Source: Kitasatospora sp. MMS16-BH015 (GTDB taxonomy: Bacteria; Actinomycetota; Actinomycetes; Streptomycetales; Streptomycetaceae). Taken from it: a DNA stretch of 64,000 nucleotides. The stretch is from the NCBI RefSeq assembly GCF_002943525.1, contig NZ_CP025394.1, positions 5,642,001 through 5,706,000 of the forward strand, read 5' to 3'. The translations under genes were made by a program, and so were the position numbers. Numbering within the stretch: position 1 is the stretch's first letter; every line of letters starts with the position of its first letter. Positions 1-9,026 of the stretch are shown in pieces. The notes under the pieces are model-generated. The model did not search any database, had not been told where the DNA came from, and saw nothing but the letters and a program-made list of their open reading frames with translations.

Positions 1-1776
1 CTGATCCGGGAGGCGTTGGCGGAGCCGGAGCGGTTGGTGGCGTTCGAGCTGGGGGCGGCTCGGCGGGTTTACGAGGTGGGGGTGCTGCTGCGGAAGGTCA
101 GGGAGTTGCTGGCCGGGGGCGGTGGGGCCGAGGAGGCGCTGTGGGAGCTGTGGGACGGGAGCCGGCGGTGGCGGGAGCGGTTGGAGCGGGCGGCGCTGCG
201 GGGTGGGGCGGCCGGGCGTAACGCGGATCGGGATCTGGACGCGCTCTGTGCGCTGTTCGAGACGGCCGCGCGGGCCGAGGAGCAGGTGGCGGGGCACCGG
301 GGGGCGTTGGAGTTCCTGGCGGAGCTGGAGGCCCAGGACATCGCGGCGGACACGCTGACGGTGCGGGCGGTGCGGCCGGAGGCGGTGCGGTTGATGACGG
401 CGCACCGGTCGAAGGGTCTTGAGTGGCGGGTGGTGGTGGTCGCGGGGGTGCAGGAGGGGCTCTGGCCCGACCTGCGGCGCCGCGGTTCGCTGCTGGAGGC
501 GGACCGGATCGGACGGGACGGGCTGGCCGAGCCGCTCTCGCCGGCGGCGCTGCTGGGGGAGGAACGGCGGCTGTTCTACACCGCGGCGACCCGGGCCAAG
601 GAGCGGCTGATCGTCACGGCGGTGAAGGCGCCGGCCGAGGACGGGGACGAGCCCTCGCGGTTCCTGCGCGAGCTCTACCGGGAGGAGCTGGACCCACGGA
701 CCGGGAAGGTGACGGCCCGGCGGCCGCAGGTGACCGTCGAGGACGTGACGCACCGGCCGCGCAGGCCGCTCGCGGTGGCCGCGCTGGTGGCGGAGCTGCG
801 CGCGGTCACGGTGGATCCGGGCCGTAGCCCCGAGCTGCGGCGGGCCGCCGCCGAGCGGTTGGCGCAGCTGGCCGAGGCGCGGGACGAGGACGGGGTGCCG
901 CTGGTGCCCGCCGCGCACCCGGACCGGTGGTGGGGGCTGGTGGACCGCACGGAGGCGAGTGAGCCGCTGCGGCAGCCGGACGTGCCGGTGCGGCTCTCCG
1001 GGAGCGGGCTGGAGCAGCTGGAGGGCTGCTCGCTGCAGTGGTTCCTGGACAAGGACGTGAAGGCGGCCACCACCACGACCGCCGCCCAGGGTTTCGGGAA
1101 CGTGGTGCACGCGCTGGCCGACGAGGTCGGCTCGGGGCGGACGCCGGCCGACCTGGCGGTGCTGATGGCGCGGCTGGACACGGTCTGGGACGCGCTGGCC
1201 TTCGACGCGCCGTGGAAGTCACGGCAGGAGAAGGAGCAGGCGCGGGCCGCGCTGGAGCGGTTCCTGCACTGGCACGTGCTGGAGCGCGGCCGCACCACGG
1301 TGGCCACCGAGCAGGGTTTCGACCTGACCATCCCGGTGGGGGAGGTGGAGATCCGGATCCGGGGTTCGATGGACCGGGTGGAGCGGGACGAGGCCGGCCG
1401 GGCGTACGTGGTGGACTTCAAGACCGGCAAGCAGCTGCCCACGGACAAGTCGATGCCGCGGCACCGGCAGTTGGCGGTCTACCAACTCGCGGTGGAGCAC
1501 GGGGCGTTGGCCGATCTGCCGGGCTTCGAGGAGGGCGCCGTCGCGGGCGGGGCCGAGCTGGTGCACCTGCGCGAGCCGGCGAAGGGCGCGCCGGAGGAGC
1601 CGAAGGTCCAGCACCAAGGCCCGGCCACCGAGCCCTGGGTCTCCGATCTGCTCGCGGAGGCGGCGGGCAAGGTGCTGGCGGAGCGGTTCGTCCCGACCAC
1701 GGGCGAGGGCTGCGCGAGGTGTGCGTTCCGCAGCAGCTGCTCGGCGCAGCGGGACGGCCGTCAGATCATCGACTAG
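1..1776 (+). CDS. adnA: AdnA-like helicase-nuclease subunit, C-terminal part (5' partial)
   Basis: The reading frame is open from the first base of the window, so the start lies upstream. What remains is the C-terminal half of a UvrD-family helicase: motif V-like TAHRSKGLEW (near residue 135) and motif VI-like FYTAATRAKERL (near 200). A RecB-type PD-(D/E)XK nuclease follows, with GSMDRVERD and VVDFKTGK as catalytic D and D..K (about 455-475). One Cys before the nuclease (EGCSLQ) and three after it (GCARCAFRSSC) fit the four-Cys Fe-S nuclease fold of AddB/AdnA proteins. The next gene encodes a second helicase-nuclease, the layout of actinobacterial AdnAB, which resects double-strand breaks. 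Assigning this one as AdnA rests on gene order and the Cys cluster. The ATPase Walker A lies outside the window. Confidence 0.85.
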   Translation: MIREALAEPERLVAFELGAARRVYEVGVLLRKVRELLAGGGGAEEALWELWDGSRRWRERLERAALRGGAAGRNADRDLDALCALFETAARAEEQVAGHRGALEFLAELEAQDIAADTLTVRAVRPEAVRLMTAHRSKGLEWRVVVVAGVQEGLWPDLRRRGSLLEADRIGRDGLAEPLSPAALLGEERRLFYTAATRAKERLIVTAVKAPAEDGDEPSRFLRELYREELDPRTGKVTARRPQVTVEDVTHRPRRPLAVAALVAELRAVTVDPGRSPELRRAAAERLAQLAEARDEDGVPLVPAAHPDRWWGLVDRTEASEPLRQPDVPVRLSGSGLEQLEGCSLQWFLDKDVKAATTTTAAQGFGNVVHALADEVGSGRTPADLAVLMARLDTVWDALAFDAPWKSRQEKEQARAALERFLHWHVLERGRTTVATEQGFDLTIPVGEVEIRIRGSMDRVERDEAGRAYVVDFKTGKQLPTDKSMPRHRQLAVYQLAVEHGALADLPGFEEGAVAGGAELVHLREPAKGAPEEPKVQHQGPATEPWVSDLLAEAAGKVLAERFVPTTGEGCARCAFRSSCSAQRDGRQIID

Positions 1777-1793
1777 ATCCAGCTGCACTATCA

Positions 1794-1935
1794 GGGGCGC
1801 GGGGAACGGCGCGGCCAGCCCGGCGCCGCCGACCAGTCGAGATGCCCGGTTCAGTTGCACTATCGGGGTGCAGGGCTGGGGCGTGATCAAGGCTCTACGG
1901 AGCTGGGTGGCTGGTCGCGCAGTCCCCCGCGCCCC
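1794..1935. repeat. Dispersed GC-rich inverted repeat, locus 1
   Basis: A forward copy of GGGGCGCGGGGAACGGCGCG (1794-1813) begins 18 nt after the adnA-like stop. An inverted copy, CGCGCAGTCCCCCGCGCCCC, lies at 1916-1935. Both forward-oriented parts are preceded by TGCACTATC (about 1784 and 1856), a tag also seen beside copies at other loci. The element fills the gap between the two adn genes and could fold into a large hairpin. Function is unknown. Confidence 0.75.
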
Positions 1936-1981
1936 TGATGGTTGTCCGCCGCTGTCATCGAGAACGATTAGGTTGGTGGAC

Positions 1982-4900
1982 GTGTCCGCCGTCCTCACTG
2001 ACCCCGCCCAGCTCAAGGAGCTGCTCGGCATTCCGTTCAACCGGGAGCAGATGGCGGCGATCGGGGCGCCGCTGGAGCCGGCGGTGATCGTGGCGGGGGC
2101 CGGGTCGGGGAAGACCACGGTGATGGCCGCGCGGGTGGTGTGGCTGGTCGGGTCGGGGGCGGTGGGGCCGGAGCAGGTGCTGGGGCTGACCTTCACCAAC
2201 AAGGCGGCGGGGGAGCTCGCTGAGCGGGTGCGCTCGGCGCTGGTGCGGGCGCGGGTGCTGGATCCGGCGGAGGAGAGCCTGGGGGAGCCGGAGATCTCCA
2301 CGTACCACGCCTTCGCCGGGCGGCTGCTCAAGGAGCACGGTCTGCGGATCGGGATCGAGCCGGACACCCGGCTGCTCGCGGACGCGACCAGGTTCCAGCT
2401 GGCGGCTAAGGTGCTGCGCTCGGCGCAGGGGCCGTTCCCCGGGCTGACCGGGGCGTTCTCGGGGCTGGTGGCGGATCTGATCGCGCTGGACGGGGAGCTG
2501 GCGGAGCACCTGGTGGAGCCCGAGGAGCTGCGGGCCTTCGACACGGCGCTGCTCGACCAGCTGGCCACGGCCAAGCTGGGCAACGAGGACCTGCGGGCGC
2601 TGCCGGTGACGGCCCGGGCCCGGTTGGAGCTGCTGGAGCTGGTGGAGGAGTACCGGCGGCGCAAGGCCAGGGCCGGGCTGATGGACTTCGGCGACCAGAT
2701 CGCGGCCTCGGCCCGGCTGGCGCAGCGGCGCAAGGAGGTCGGGGAGCTGCTGCGCGCGCAGTACCGGGTGGTGCTGCTGGACGAGTACCAGGACACCTCG
2801 GTCGCGCAGCGGCTGATGCTCGCGGGGCTGTACGGCGGCGGCACGGGCCACCCGGTCACGGCGGTGGGCGACCCGTGCCAGGCGATCTACGGCTGGCGCG
2901 GGGCCTCGGTGGCCAACCTGGACGACTTCCCCCGGCACTTCCCGCGGGCCGGGGGCGCCCCGGCGGCCCGGTACGCGCTGAGCGAGAACCGCCGCAGCGG
3001 CGGCCGGCTGCTGGCCTTCGCCAACCACCTGGCGGCGCCGCTGCGGGCGATGCACGAAGGGGTGGAGGCGCTGCGCCCCGCGCCGGGGGCCGAGCAGGAG
3101 GGGTTCGTCCGCTGCGCGCTGCTGCCCACCCACGCGGAGGAGATCGACTGGCTGGCGGATTCGATCGCGCACCTGGTGCGCACCGGCACCGCCCCGGGGC
3201 GGATCGCGGTGCTCTGCCGGGGCGGCGGGGCCTTCCCGGACATCCACGCGGCGCTGGTGGCCCGGCAGGTGCCGGTGGAGGTGGTGGGCCTGGGCGGGCT
3301 GCTCCAACTGCCCGAGGTGGCCGACCTGGTGGCGGTCTGCGAGGTGCTGCAGGACCCGACGGCCAACGCCGCGCTGGTGCGGCTGCTGATCGGGCCGCGC
3401 TGGCGGATCGGCCCGCGTGACCTGGCGCTGCTCGGGCGGCGGGCCGCCGAGCAGGTGCGGACGGGGCGGCCCGAGGGCGCGGACGCGCTGGCGGCGGCGG
3501 TGGCCGAGACCGACCCGACCGAGATCGTCTCGCTGGCGGACGCGCTGGAGACCTTTCTGGAGCGCGAGCAGCCGGACGAGCTGCCGTTCTCGGCCGAGGC
3601 GCGGGTGCGGTTCGCCCGGCTGGCGCAGGAGTTGCGGGAGCTGCGCCGGGTGCTGGCCGAGCCGCTGATGGACGTGCTCCACCGGGTGCTGGCGGTGACG
3701 GGCCTGGAGGTGGAGCTCTCGGCCTCGCCGCTGGCGCTGGCGGCCCGGCGGCGGGAGACGCTGCACGGCTTCCTTGACGTGGCCGCCTCCTTCGCCGATC
3801 TGGACGGCGACCCGGGGCTGAGCGCCTTCCTGGCCTTCCTGCGGGCGGCGCAGGAGTACGAGCGGGGCCTGGACAGCAGCCTGCCCGGCGGGGAGGACAC
3901 CGTGAAGGTGCTCACCGCGCACAAGTCCAAGGGCCTGGAGTGGGACGTGGTCGCGGTGCCCGGCCTGGTCAAGGGCGGCTTCCCGACCGACAAGGGCCGG
4001 GAGCGGTGGACCAGCACCAAGCGGGTGCTGCCGCACGCGCTGCGCGGCGACGCGGCCACGCTGCCGGAGCTGGCCGAGTGGGAGCCCAAGCCGATGGCGG
4101 CGTTCAAGAAGGAGATGGCCGAGCACGCCAAGGTCGAGGAGCTGCGGCTGGGGTACGTGGCCTTCACCCGGCCGCGCTCGCTGCTGCTGGCCTCCGGCCA
4201 CTGGTGGGGGCCGAGCCAGAAGCGCCGCCGGGGCCCGTCCGCGTTCCTGACCGAGCTGCGGCTGCACGCCGAGCGGCCGGGCTGCGGCGAGGTGGAGGCG
4301 TGGGCCGAGCCGCCGCTGCCGGAGGCGGAGAACCCGGCGCTCACCGAGCAGGTCGAGACGCCCTGGCCGCTGCCGCTGGACCCGGCGGCGCAGGCCGCCC
4401 GGCGGCGGGTGGCCGAGGTGGTGCGCGGGCGCCTGGACGGGGTGCCGGCTGCCGAGCCGGAGCCGATGGCGCCGGAGGACGAGCGCCAGGTGGCCTCCTG
4501 GGACCGGGACCTGTCGGCGCTGCTGGGCGAGCTGGCCCGCTCGCGGCGGGCCGTGCGCGAGGTGCCGCTGCCGCCCTCGCTCTCGGCCACCCAGCTGCTG
4601 CGGGTGGCGGCCGACCCGGACGGCTTCGCCCGGGAGCTGGCCCGCCCGATGCCGCGCCCGCCGCAGCCGGCCGCCCGCCGGGGCACCCGCTTCCACGCCT
4701 GGGTGCAGGCCAGGTTCGAGCAGCGCTCGCTGCTGGACGTGCTGGAGCTGCCCGGCTTCGACGAGGACGGCATCGAGGACGAGCGCGACCTGGAGCGGCT
4801 CAAGGAGGCCTTCCTGCGCAGCCCGTACGCGGGCCGGCGGCCGTACCGGGTCGAGGCGCCGTTCCAGCTGGTGCTCGGGGGGCGGGTGGTGCGCGGCCGG

Positions 4901-5164
4901 ATCGATGCGGTCTACCGGGAGAGTGACGGTGGCTCAGGGTCACCGCGCTACGAGGTGGTCGACTGGAAGACCCACCGGGAGGAGACGGCGGACGCGCTGC
5001 AACTGGCCGTCTACCGGCTGGCCTGGGCCGAGGCGGCCGGGGTCGAGCCGGAGCAGGTCACGGCCTCGTTCCTGTACGTCCGCAGCGGGCGGGTGGAAAG
5101 ACCGTCAGGACTTCCCGGCCGAAAAGAGTTGACCAGGCTTCTGATCGGGAATAGTGAAGAATGA
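1982..5164 (+). CDS. adnB: AdnB-like ATP-dependent helicase-nuclease subunit
   Basis: The product is about 1060 aa and carries the complete UvrD-type motor. Walker A GAGSGKTT is at about 39-46, Walker B/motif II DEYQDTS near 266-272 and motif V TAHKSKGLEW near 643. It ends in a RecB-like nuclease with GRIDAV and VVDWKTHR (about 972-999) and lacks the Cys cluster of its neighbour. With the preceding gene it should form the AdnAB heterodimer that unwinds and resects DNA ends. The frame is open further upstream into repeat DNA. GTG at 1982 was chosen because coding-like sequence and family similarity begin there (VSAVLTDPAQLKELL); TTG 1973 and GTG 1976 are alternatives. No strong SD site precedes any of them. 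A 205-nt repeat-filled gap separates it from adnA, unusual for subunits of one enzyme. Confidence 0.87.
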   Translation: MSAVLTDPAQLKELLGIPFNREQMAAIGAPLEPAVIVAGAGSGKTTVMAARVVWLVGSGAVGPEQVLGLTFTNKAAGELAERVRSALVRARVLDPAEESLGEPEISTYHAFAGRLLKEHGLRIGIEPDTRLLADATRFQLAAKVLRSAQGPFPGLTGAFSGLVADLIALDGELAEHLVEPEELRAFDTALLDQLATAKLGNEDLRALPVTARARLELLELVEEYRRRKARAGLMDFGDQIAASARLAQRRKEVGELLRAQYRVVLLDEYQDTSVAQRLMLAGLYGGGTGHPVTAVGDPCQAIYGWRGASVANLDDFPRHFPRAGGAPAARYALSENRRSGGRLLAFANHLAAPLRAMHEGVEALRPAPGAEQEGFVRCALLPTHAEEIDWLADSIAHLVRTGTAPGRIAVLCRGGGAFPDIHAALVARQVPVEVVGLGGLLQLPEVADLVAVCEVLQDPTANAALVRLLIGPRWRIGPRDLALLGRRAAEQVRTGRPEGADALAAAVAETDPTEIVSLADALETFLEREQPDELPFSAEARVRFARLAQELRELRRVLAEPLMDVLHRVLAVTGLEVELSASPLALAARRRETLHGFLDVAASFADLDGDPGLSAFLAFLRAAQEYERGLDSSLPGGEDTVKVLTAHKSKGLEWDVVAVPGLVKGGFPTDKGRERWTSTKRVLPHALRGDAATLPELAEWEPKPMAAFKKEMAEHAKVEELRLGYVAFTRPRSLLLASGHWWGPSQKRRRGPSAFLTELRLHAERPGCGEVEAWAEPPLPEAENPALTEQVETPWPLPLDPAAQAARRRVAEVVRGRLDGVPAAEPEPMAPEDERQVASWDRDLSALLGELARSRRAVREVPLPPSLSATQLLRVAADPDGFARELARPMPRPPQPAARRGTRFHAWVQARFEQRSLLDVLELPGFDEDGIEDERDLERLKEAFLRSPYAGRRPYRVEAPFQLVLGGRVVRGRIDAVYRESDGGSGSPRYEVVDWKTHREETADALQLAVYRLAWAEAAGVEPEQVTASFLYVRSGRVERPSGLPGRKELTRLLIGNSEE

Positions 5165-5355
5165 GTCACGCAGAGCATCCAAGTCGTCACAGCGTCGCGC
5201 GAAACCTGTGCACAGTGCACTTTTCGCGCCTATTGTGGGGTCGGTAACCGGTCAACCCCGTACTCCGGCCACCAGCGAGGCCCGTAGGCCCTGACCCTCA
5301 GTCACCACCGCAGGTGTCCCCTGGCACCGGCCACCTTCTGCTGGAGAGACCGAAG

Positions 5356-6549
5356 TTGAGTGCGACCGGATGGATCAGAACGCGGCTCGGGGTGCTGCTC
5401 CCCGGAGCCGGGTCAGGTGGGGTGGCCGGCCCGCCCGGCACCTGGCCCAAGACCGCCCTGGCGCTGCCGTACATCGGCATGCTGCTGGTGGTCTCCCTCG
5501 ACTACTTCAGCAACACCAAGGTCACGGTGGAGCCCGCGCTCACCGCCGTGCCCGCACTGGCCGCCGTGGTCAGCCGGCGGGCCTGGTACCCGCTGCTGAT
5601 CGGGGTCTGCACCGAGCTCGCCGCCTTCCTGATGGCCTTCTACAACGAGGCGCTCGGCGCGTCGGTGCACAGTGCCACGGTGTTCGCGATCGCGCTGGTC
5701 GCGGCGATCGGCTGGGTCAGCGTCACCCTGCGGCTGCGTCAGGAGCGGGCGCTGGCCGACGCGCAGGTGGTGGCCGACGTCGCCCGGCGGGTGCTGCTGC
5801 GGCGGGTGCCGGACCGGGTGGGCTGCGTGCGGGCGGCCGTGCACTACGCGGCGGCGGCCGAGCACGCCTCGATCGGCGGTGACCTCTACGAGGTGGTCAA
5901 CACCCGGCACGGGGTGCGGGCCGTGGTCGGCGACGTGCGGGGCAAGGGGCTCAACGCGGTGGAGACGGCGGCCGCCGTGCTCGGCGCCTTCCGCGAGGCC
6001 GCGCACCAGGAGCCCGCGCTGGAGAAGGTGGCCGGCTGGCTGGCCGTCAGCCTGGACCGGGCCCTGCACGAGAACGACCACCCCGGGGTGGAGGAGGAGT
6101 TCGTCACCCTGGTGCTGATCGGGGTGGGCCCTGACGGCGCGGCCGAGATCGTCAACTGCGGCCACCCCTCGCCGCTGCTGCTCCGCGCCGACGAGCCGGT
6201 GCGGGCGCTGGAGCTGAACGAGACGGTGCCGCCGCTCGGCGTGCTCGACCCCTGCGACGTGAAGCCGCCGGTCCAGCGGCTGGCCGTCCGGCCGGGCGAC
6301 CGGATCCTGCTCTTCACCGACGGTGTGATCGAGGCCCGGGACAGGCACGGCGTCTTCTACCCGCTGGCCGAGCGGCTGCCGCAGTGCGCGGACGGCACAC
6401 CGGGGGAGGTGCTGGGGCGGCTGCACGAGGACGTGGTGCGGCATGTCGGGCGGGTGCCGGGGGACGATGCGGCGATGCTCTTGCTCCAGTACGAGCCGGT
6501 GGGGGTGCTGCCGCATCAGGCTGCTGAGCAGGTGCTGGCGAACGGTTAG
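5356..6549 (+). CDS. Membrane-anchored SpoIIE/PP2C-family phosphatase
   Basis: The product is about 397 aa. The N-terminal ~140 residues hold about three or four hydrophobic segments (for example YIGMLLVVSLDYF and FAIALVAAIGWV). A SpoIIE-type PP2C domain follows, with metal-binding motifs GGDLYEVV, VGDVRGKGL, LFTDGVIEAR and GDDAAMLLL. Such enzymes dephosphorylate anti-anti-sigma factors in partner-switching pathways; no partner is adjacent, although an RsbW-like ATPase lies 8 kb downstream. TTG at 5356 is preferred because GGAGAG lies 7 nt upstream; a GTG at 5314 would add 14 residues. The gene ends 15 nt before a dispersed repeat and converges with the next gene. Confidence 0.85.
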   Translation: MSATGWIRTRLGVLLPGAGSGGVAGPPGTWPKTALALPYIGMLLVVSLDYFSNTKVTVEPALTAVPALAAVVSRRAWYPLLIGVCTELAAFLMAFYNEALGASVHSATVFAIALVAAIGWVSVTLRLRQERALADAQVVADVARRVLLRRVPDRVGCVRAAVHYAAAAEHASIGGDLYEVVNTRHGVRAVVGDVRGKGLNAVETAAAVLGAFREAAHQEPALEKVAGWLAVSLDRALHENDHPGVEEEFVTLVLIGVGPDGAAEIVNCGHPSPLLLRADEPVRALELNETVPPLGVLDPCDVKPPVQRLAVRPGDRILLFTDGVIEARDRHGVFYPLAERLPQCADGTPGEVLGRLHEDVVRHVGRVPGDDAAMLLLQYEPVGVLPHQAAEQVLANG

Positions 6550-6564
6550 GGGTGGGCAACCACC

Positions 6565-6592
6565 GGGGGCGCGGGGAACTGCGCGCGCCCCC
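6565..6592. repeat. Dispersed GC-rich inverted repeat, locus 2 (half element)
   Basis: A single copy of the GGGGCGCGGGGAACTGCGCG core lies between two convergent genes, extended so that its outer bases GGGGGCGCG and CGCGCCCCC are themselves complementary. It can form a short hairpin 15 nt after the phosphatase stop codon. Confidence 0.7.
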
Positions 6593-6603
6593 ATCGCATT
6601 CCC

Positions 6604-7518
6604 TTACAAGTCGACTTCCACCACCAGTGGGCGGTGGTCGGAGACGACCGCCCTTGGTGCCCGGGCTGAGGTTGCCGCCTGGCGAGGGAGGCCCATGGCC
6701 AGGACGTGGTCGAACTGGACCGTGGGGCGGTGGGATGGGTAGGTCGGGGTCTTGGCGAGGTCGTACCAGCCGTGCAGGCGGGTGCGGGGTCGGGCCCGGC
6801 GGACTGCGCGGGCGGTGCGGACGCGGTCGCGGGCCGAGGCGCCGCCGAGCACGGTGCGGGGGACGGCGCCGATCAGGTTGAAGTCGCCGAGCACGAGGTG
6901 CGGCTGGGGGAGGTCGGCGATCCAGCGCCGGACCGCGGCCAGCTGGGCCATGTTCCAGCCGGGCACGAAGGAGAGGTGGGCGGCGACCACGGTGAACGGG
7001 CCGTGCTCCCCCTCCAGGACGGCGGCCAGGGCGGCCCGGGGCTCGTCCGGGACGGGGGTGAGGCCGCGCCGGCCGGCCACGCGGAGCGGGAGGCCGAACG
7101 GCGCCGGGGCGAACCGGCGCGCGCGCCAGTGGCTGACCGGGAGGCGGGTGAGCAGGGCGGTGCCGTAGGAGGGGAGCTCGGTGGCGCTGCCGAGCTCGGC
7201 GGGGCCGTAGACGGTGAGGCCGGCGTGCGCGGGGTCGGTGATCCAGCCGGCGACCGGGGCCGGGCGTCCGTGCAGGGCGGCGGCGAACCGCCAGTCCGCC
7301 GCGCCCATCGCCTTGGCGGCCACGGCGGTCTGGTCGGTCAGCCCGGAGCGCTCCTGGTGGCGGTCGACCTCCTGGAGGGCCAGCACGTCCGCGTCCAGCG
7401 CGGCGATCGCCTCGTGCAGCGGCTCGGCCGGGTCGAGCGGGTACGGCAGCGGTGTGCCGTCCCCGGCCAGGGGCTGACCGTGCAGCAGGTTGAAGGTCGC
7501 GATGCGCAGCTGGGTCAC
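6604..7518 (-). CDS. Endonuclease/exonuclease/phosphatase family protein
   Basis: The product is about 304 aa with the fold signatures of the EEP superfamily in order: the N-terminal TFNLLHGQ, LQEVD (metal-binding Glu), VVAAHLSF, LGDFNL (Asp/Asn) and SDHRPL (catalytic Asp-His) near the C-terminus. The family includes DNase I-like nucleases and inositol or lipid phosphatases. There is no signal peptide, so a cytoplasmic phosphodiesterase is likely, but the substrate cannot be inferred. GTG at 7518 was chosen because the conserved start of the fold (VTQLRIATFN) begins there. An ATG at 7584 would add 22 Arg/Pro-rich residues and run into the padR operator. Confidence 0.85.
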   Translation of the reverse strand: MTQLRIATFNLLHGQPLAGDGTPLPYPLDPAEPLHEAIAALDADVLALQEVDRHQERSGLTDQTAVAAKAMGAADWRFAAALHGRPAPVAGWITDPAHAGLTVYGPAELGSATELPSYGTALLTRLPVSHWRARRFAPAPFGLPLRVAGRRGLTPVPDEPRAALAAVLEGEHGPFTVVAAHLSFVPGWNMAQLAAVRRWIADLPQPHLVLGDFNLIGAVPRTVLGGASARDRVRTARAVRRARPRTRLHGWYDLAKTPTYPSHRPTVQFDHVLAMGLPRQAATSARAPRAVVSDHRPLVVEVDL

Positions 7519-7578
7519 CGTACGACCGTACCGGTTCGCACGGCGGCCGGGTCCGGGCCTGCGGGGCTTGAGACCGGC

Positions 7579-7610
7579 GGACATACCGGGTATACATACG
7601 TGGTATGTCC
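7579..7610 (+). promoter_or_regulatory. Putative PadR operator and leaderless promoter
   Basis: GGACATACC (7579-7587) and GGTATGTCC (7602-7610) form a perfect 9-nt inverted repeat spaced by 14 nt. The right arm contains the padR ATG (7605). A TATACA-like -10 box (7591-7596) lies 8 nt before the ATG and no SD is present, which suggests a leaderless transcript under autorepression. The sequence is directly visible; the binding role is inferred from PadR biology. Confidence 0.65.
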
Positions 7611-8198
7611 ATCCGTCACGGTCTGCTCGCCCTGCTCGACCAGGGCCCGCGCTACGGCTACCAGCTGCGCACCGAGTTCGAGGCCCGCACCGGCGCCACC
7701 TGGCCGCTGAACGTGGGCCAGGTCTACACCACGCTCAGCCGGCTGGAGCGGGACGGCCTGGTCACCCCCGACGGGGAGGACGAGGAGGGCCACGTCTACT
7801 ACGCGGCCACCGAGGCCGGCCGGGCCGAGCTGCGGTCCTGGTTCGACACCCCGGTGCCGCGGGACAGCCCGCCCCGGGACGAGCTGGCGATCAAGCTGGC
7901 GATGGCCGTGACCGTGCCGGGGGTGGACGTGGCCGCCGTGGTCCAGGGGCAGCGCCGGCACAGCATGAAGGCGCTCCAGGACTACACCCGGCTCAAGGGC
8001 CAGGCGATCACCGCCGACACCGGCGCCCAGGCGGACCTCGCCTGGCTGCTCGTCCTGGAGCAGCTGATCTTCCAGACCGAGGCGGAGATCCGCTGGCTCG
8101 ACCACTGCGAGAGCCGCCTCATGCAGCGGGCCGCCGAGCCCGCCCCCGCAGCCGTGCCTGCCCCGGCCGCCAAGGCCAGGCGCCGCGCCCGGCTCTGA
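7605..8198 (+). CDS. PadR-family transcriptional regulator
   Basis: The product is 197 aa. The N-terminal winged helix of PadR proteins is clear: HGLLALLDQGPRYGYQLR, then NVGQVYTTLSRLERDGLV, then a wing ending in GHVYYAATEAG. A C-terminal helical dimerisation region follows. It lies immediately upstream of an ABC ATPase and permease, the usual arrangement in which PadR represses an exporter operon until a ligand, often a drug or phenolic, binds. The ATG lies inside a 9-bp dyad and has no SD. The tail is rich in Ala/Pro/Lys/Arg and probably disordered. Confidence 0.9.
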   Translation: MSIRHGLLALLDQGPRYGYQLRTEFEARTGATWPLNVGQVYTTLSRLERDGLVTPDGEDEEGHVYYAATEAGRAELRSWFDTPVPRDSPPRDELAIKLAMAVTVPGVDVAAVVQGQRRHSMKALQDYTRLKGQAITADTGAQADLAWLLVLEQLIFQTEAEIRWLDHCESRLMQRAAEPAPAAVPAPAAKARRRARL

Positions 8199-8270
8199 GC
8201 CGCCGAGGCCGAGCGCCACTTCCGGCCCCGAGTCGTCCGTAACCGAACCAGCACCATCAGGGGGAGCACC

Positions 8271-9026
8271 ATGAGCTCACCGACCGCACAGCCCGTCCTC
8301 CGGCTGCAGGGCGTCACCCGCGTCCACGGCCAGGGCGCCGCCCAGGTCCACGCCCTCAGAGGGGTGGACCTGGAGGTGCGGGCGGGTGAGTTCGTCGCGG
8401 TGATGGGCCCCTCCGGCTCGGGCAAGTCGACCCTGCTGACCCTGGCCGGCGGGCTGGACTCGCCCTCCGAGGGCCGCGTGGTGGTCGAGGGCAGCGTGCT
8501 GGGCGAGCTGAACCGCAAGGGGCTGGCCCGGCTGCGCCGCCGCAGCGTGGGCTACGTGTTCCAGGATTACAACCTGATACCCGCGTTGACGGCGGCCGAG
8601 AACGTGTCGCTGCCGCGCGAGCTGGACGGGGTCTCCAGCCGGGCGGCCCGGCGCGAGGCGGTGGCCGCGCTGACCGAGCTGGGCATCGAGGGCCTGGCCG
8701 ACCGCTTCCCGGACGAGATGTCCGGTGGCCAGCAGCAGCGGGTGGCGATCGCCCGCTCGCTGATCGGCGACCGCCGGCTGGTGCTGGCGGACGAGCCGAC
8801 CGGCGCGCTGGACTCCGCCACCGGCGAGTCGGTGCTCGCGGTGCTGCGGGCCCGCTGCGACGCGGGCGCCGCCGCGATGATGGTCACCCACGAGGCCCGG
8901 CACGCCGCCTGGGCGGACCGGGTGGTCTTCCTGCGGGACGGCCGGATGGTCGACCAGAGCGTCCAGCAGGACGCCGGCAGCCTGCTGGTGGGCTCGGGCG
9001 GCGGCTTCGACGGGCCGTCGCGGTGA
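8271..9026 (+). CDS. ABC transporter ATP-binding protein (MacB/LolD type)
   Basis: The product is 251 aa and a complete ABC ATPase: Walker A GPSGSGKST at 46-54, Q-loop in YVFQDYN, signature MSGGQQQRVAIARSL, Walker B LVLADEPTGALD and H-loop VTHEARH. The sequence most resembles the MacB/LolD/FtsE-like class that works with FtsX-type permeases rather than importers. ATG 8271 has a good SD (GGGGGAG). The gene overlaps the permease by 4 nt (GTGA), implying translational coupling. The substrate is unknown. Confidence 0.93.
   Translation: MSSPTAQPVLRLQGVTRVHGQGAAQVHALRGVDLEVRAGEFVAVMGPSGSGKSTLLTLAGGLDSPSEGRVVVEGSVLGELNRKGLARLRRRSVGYVFQDYNLIPALTAAENVSLPRELDGVSSRAARREAVAALTELGIEGLADRFPDEMSGGQQQRVAIARSLIGDRRLVLADEPTGALDSATGESVLAVLRARCDAGAAAMMVTHEARHAAWADRVVFLRDGRMVDQSVQQDAGSLLVGSGGGFDGPSR

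Noticed and set aside
5198..5226. GTGCAC-type palindromes before the phosphatase gene
   Set aside because: TGTGCACA and GTGCAC are short and common; no second site or promoter register supports an operator.
6577..6602. GGAAT-N18-GTT match on the minus strand inside the locus 2 repeat
   Set aside because: It matches the SigR consensus but points antisense into the end of the phosphatase gene with no minus-strand gene downstream; likely chance in repeat DNA.
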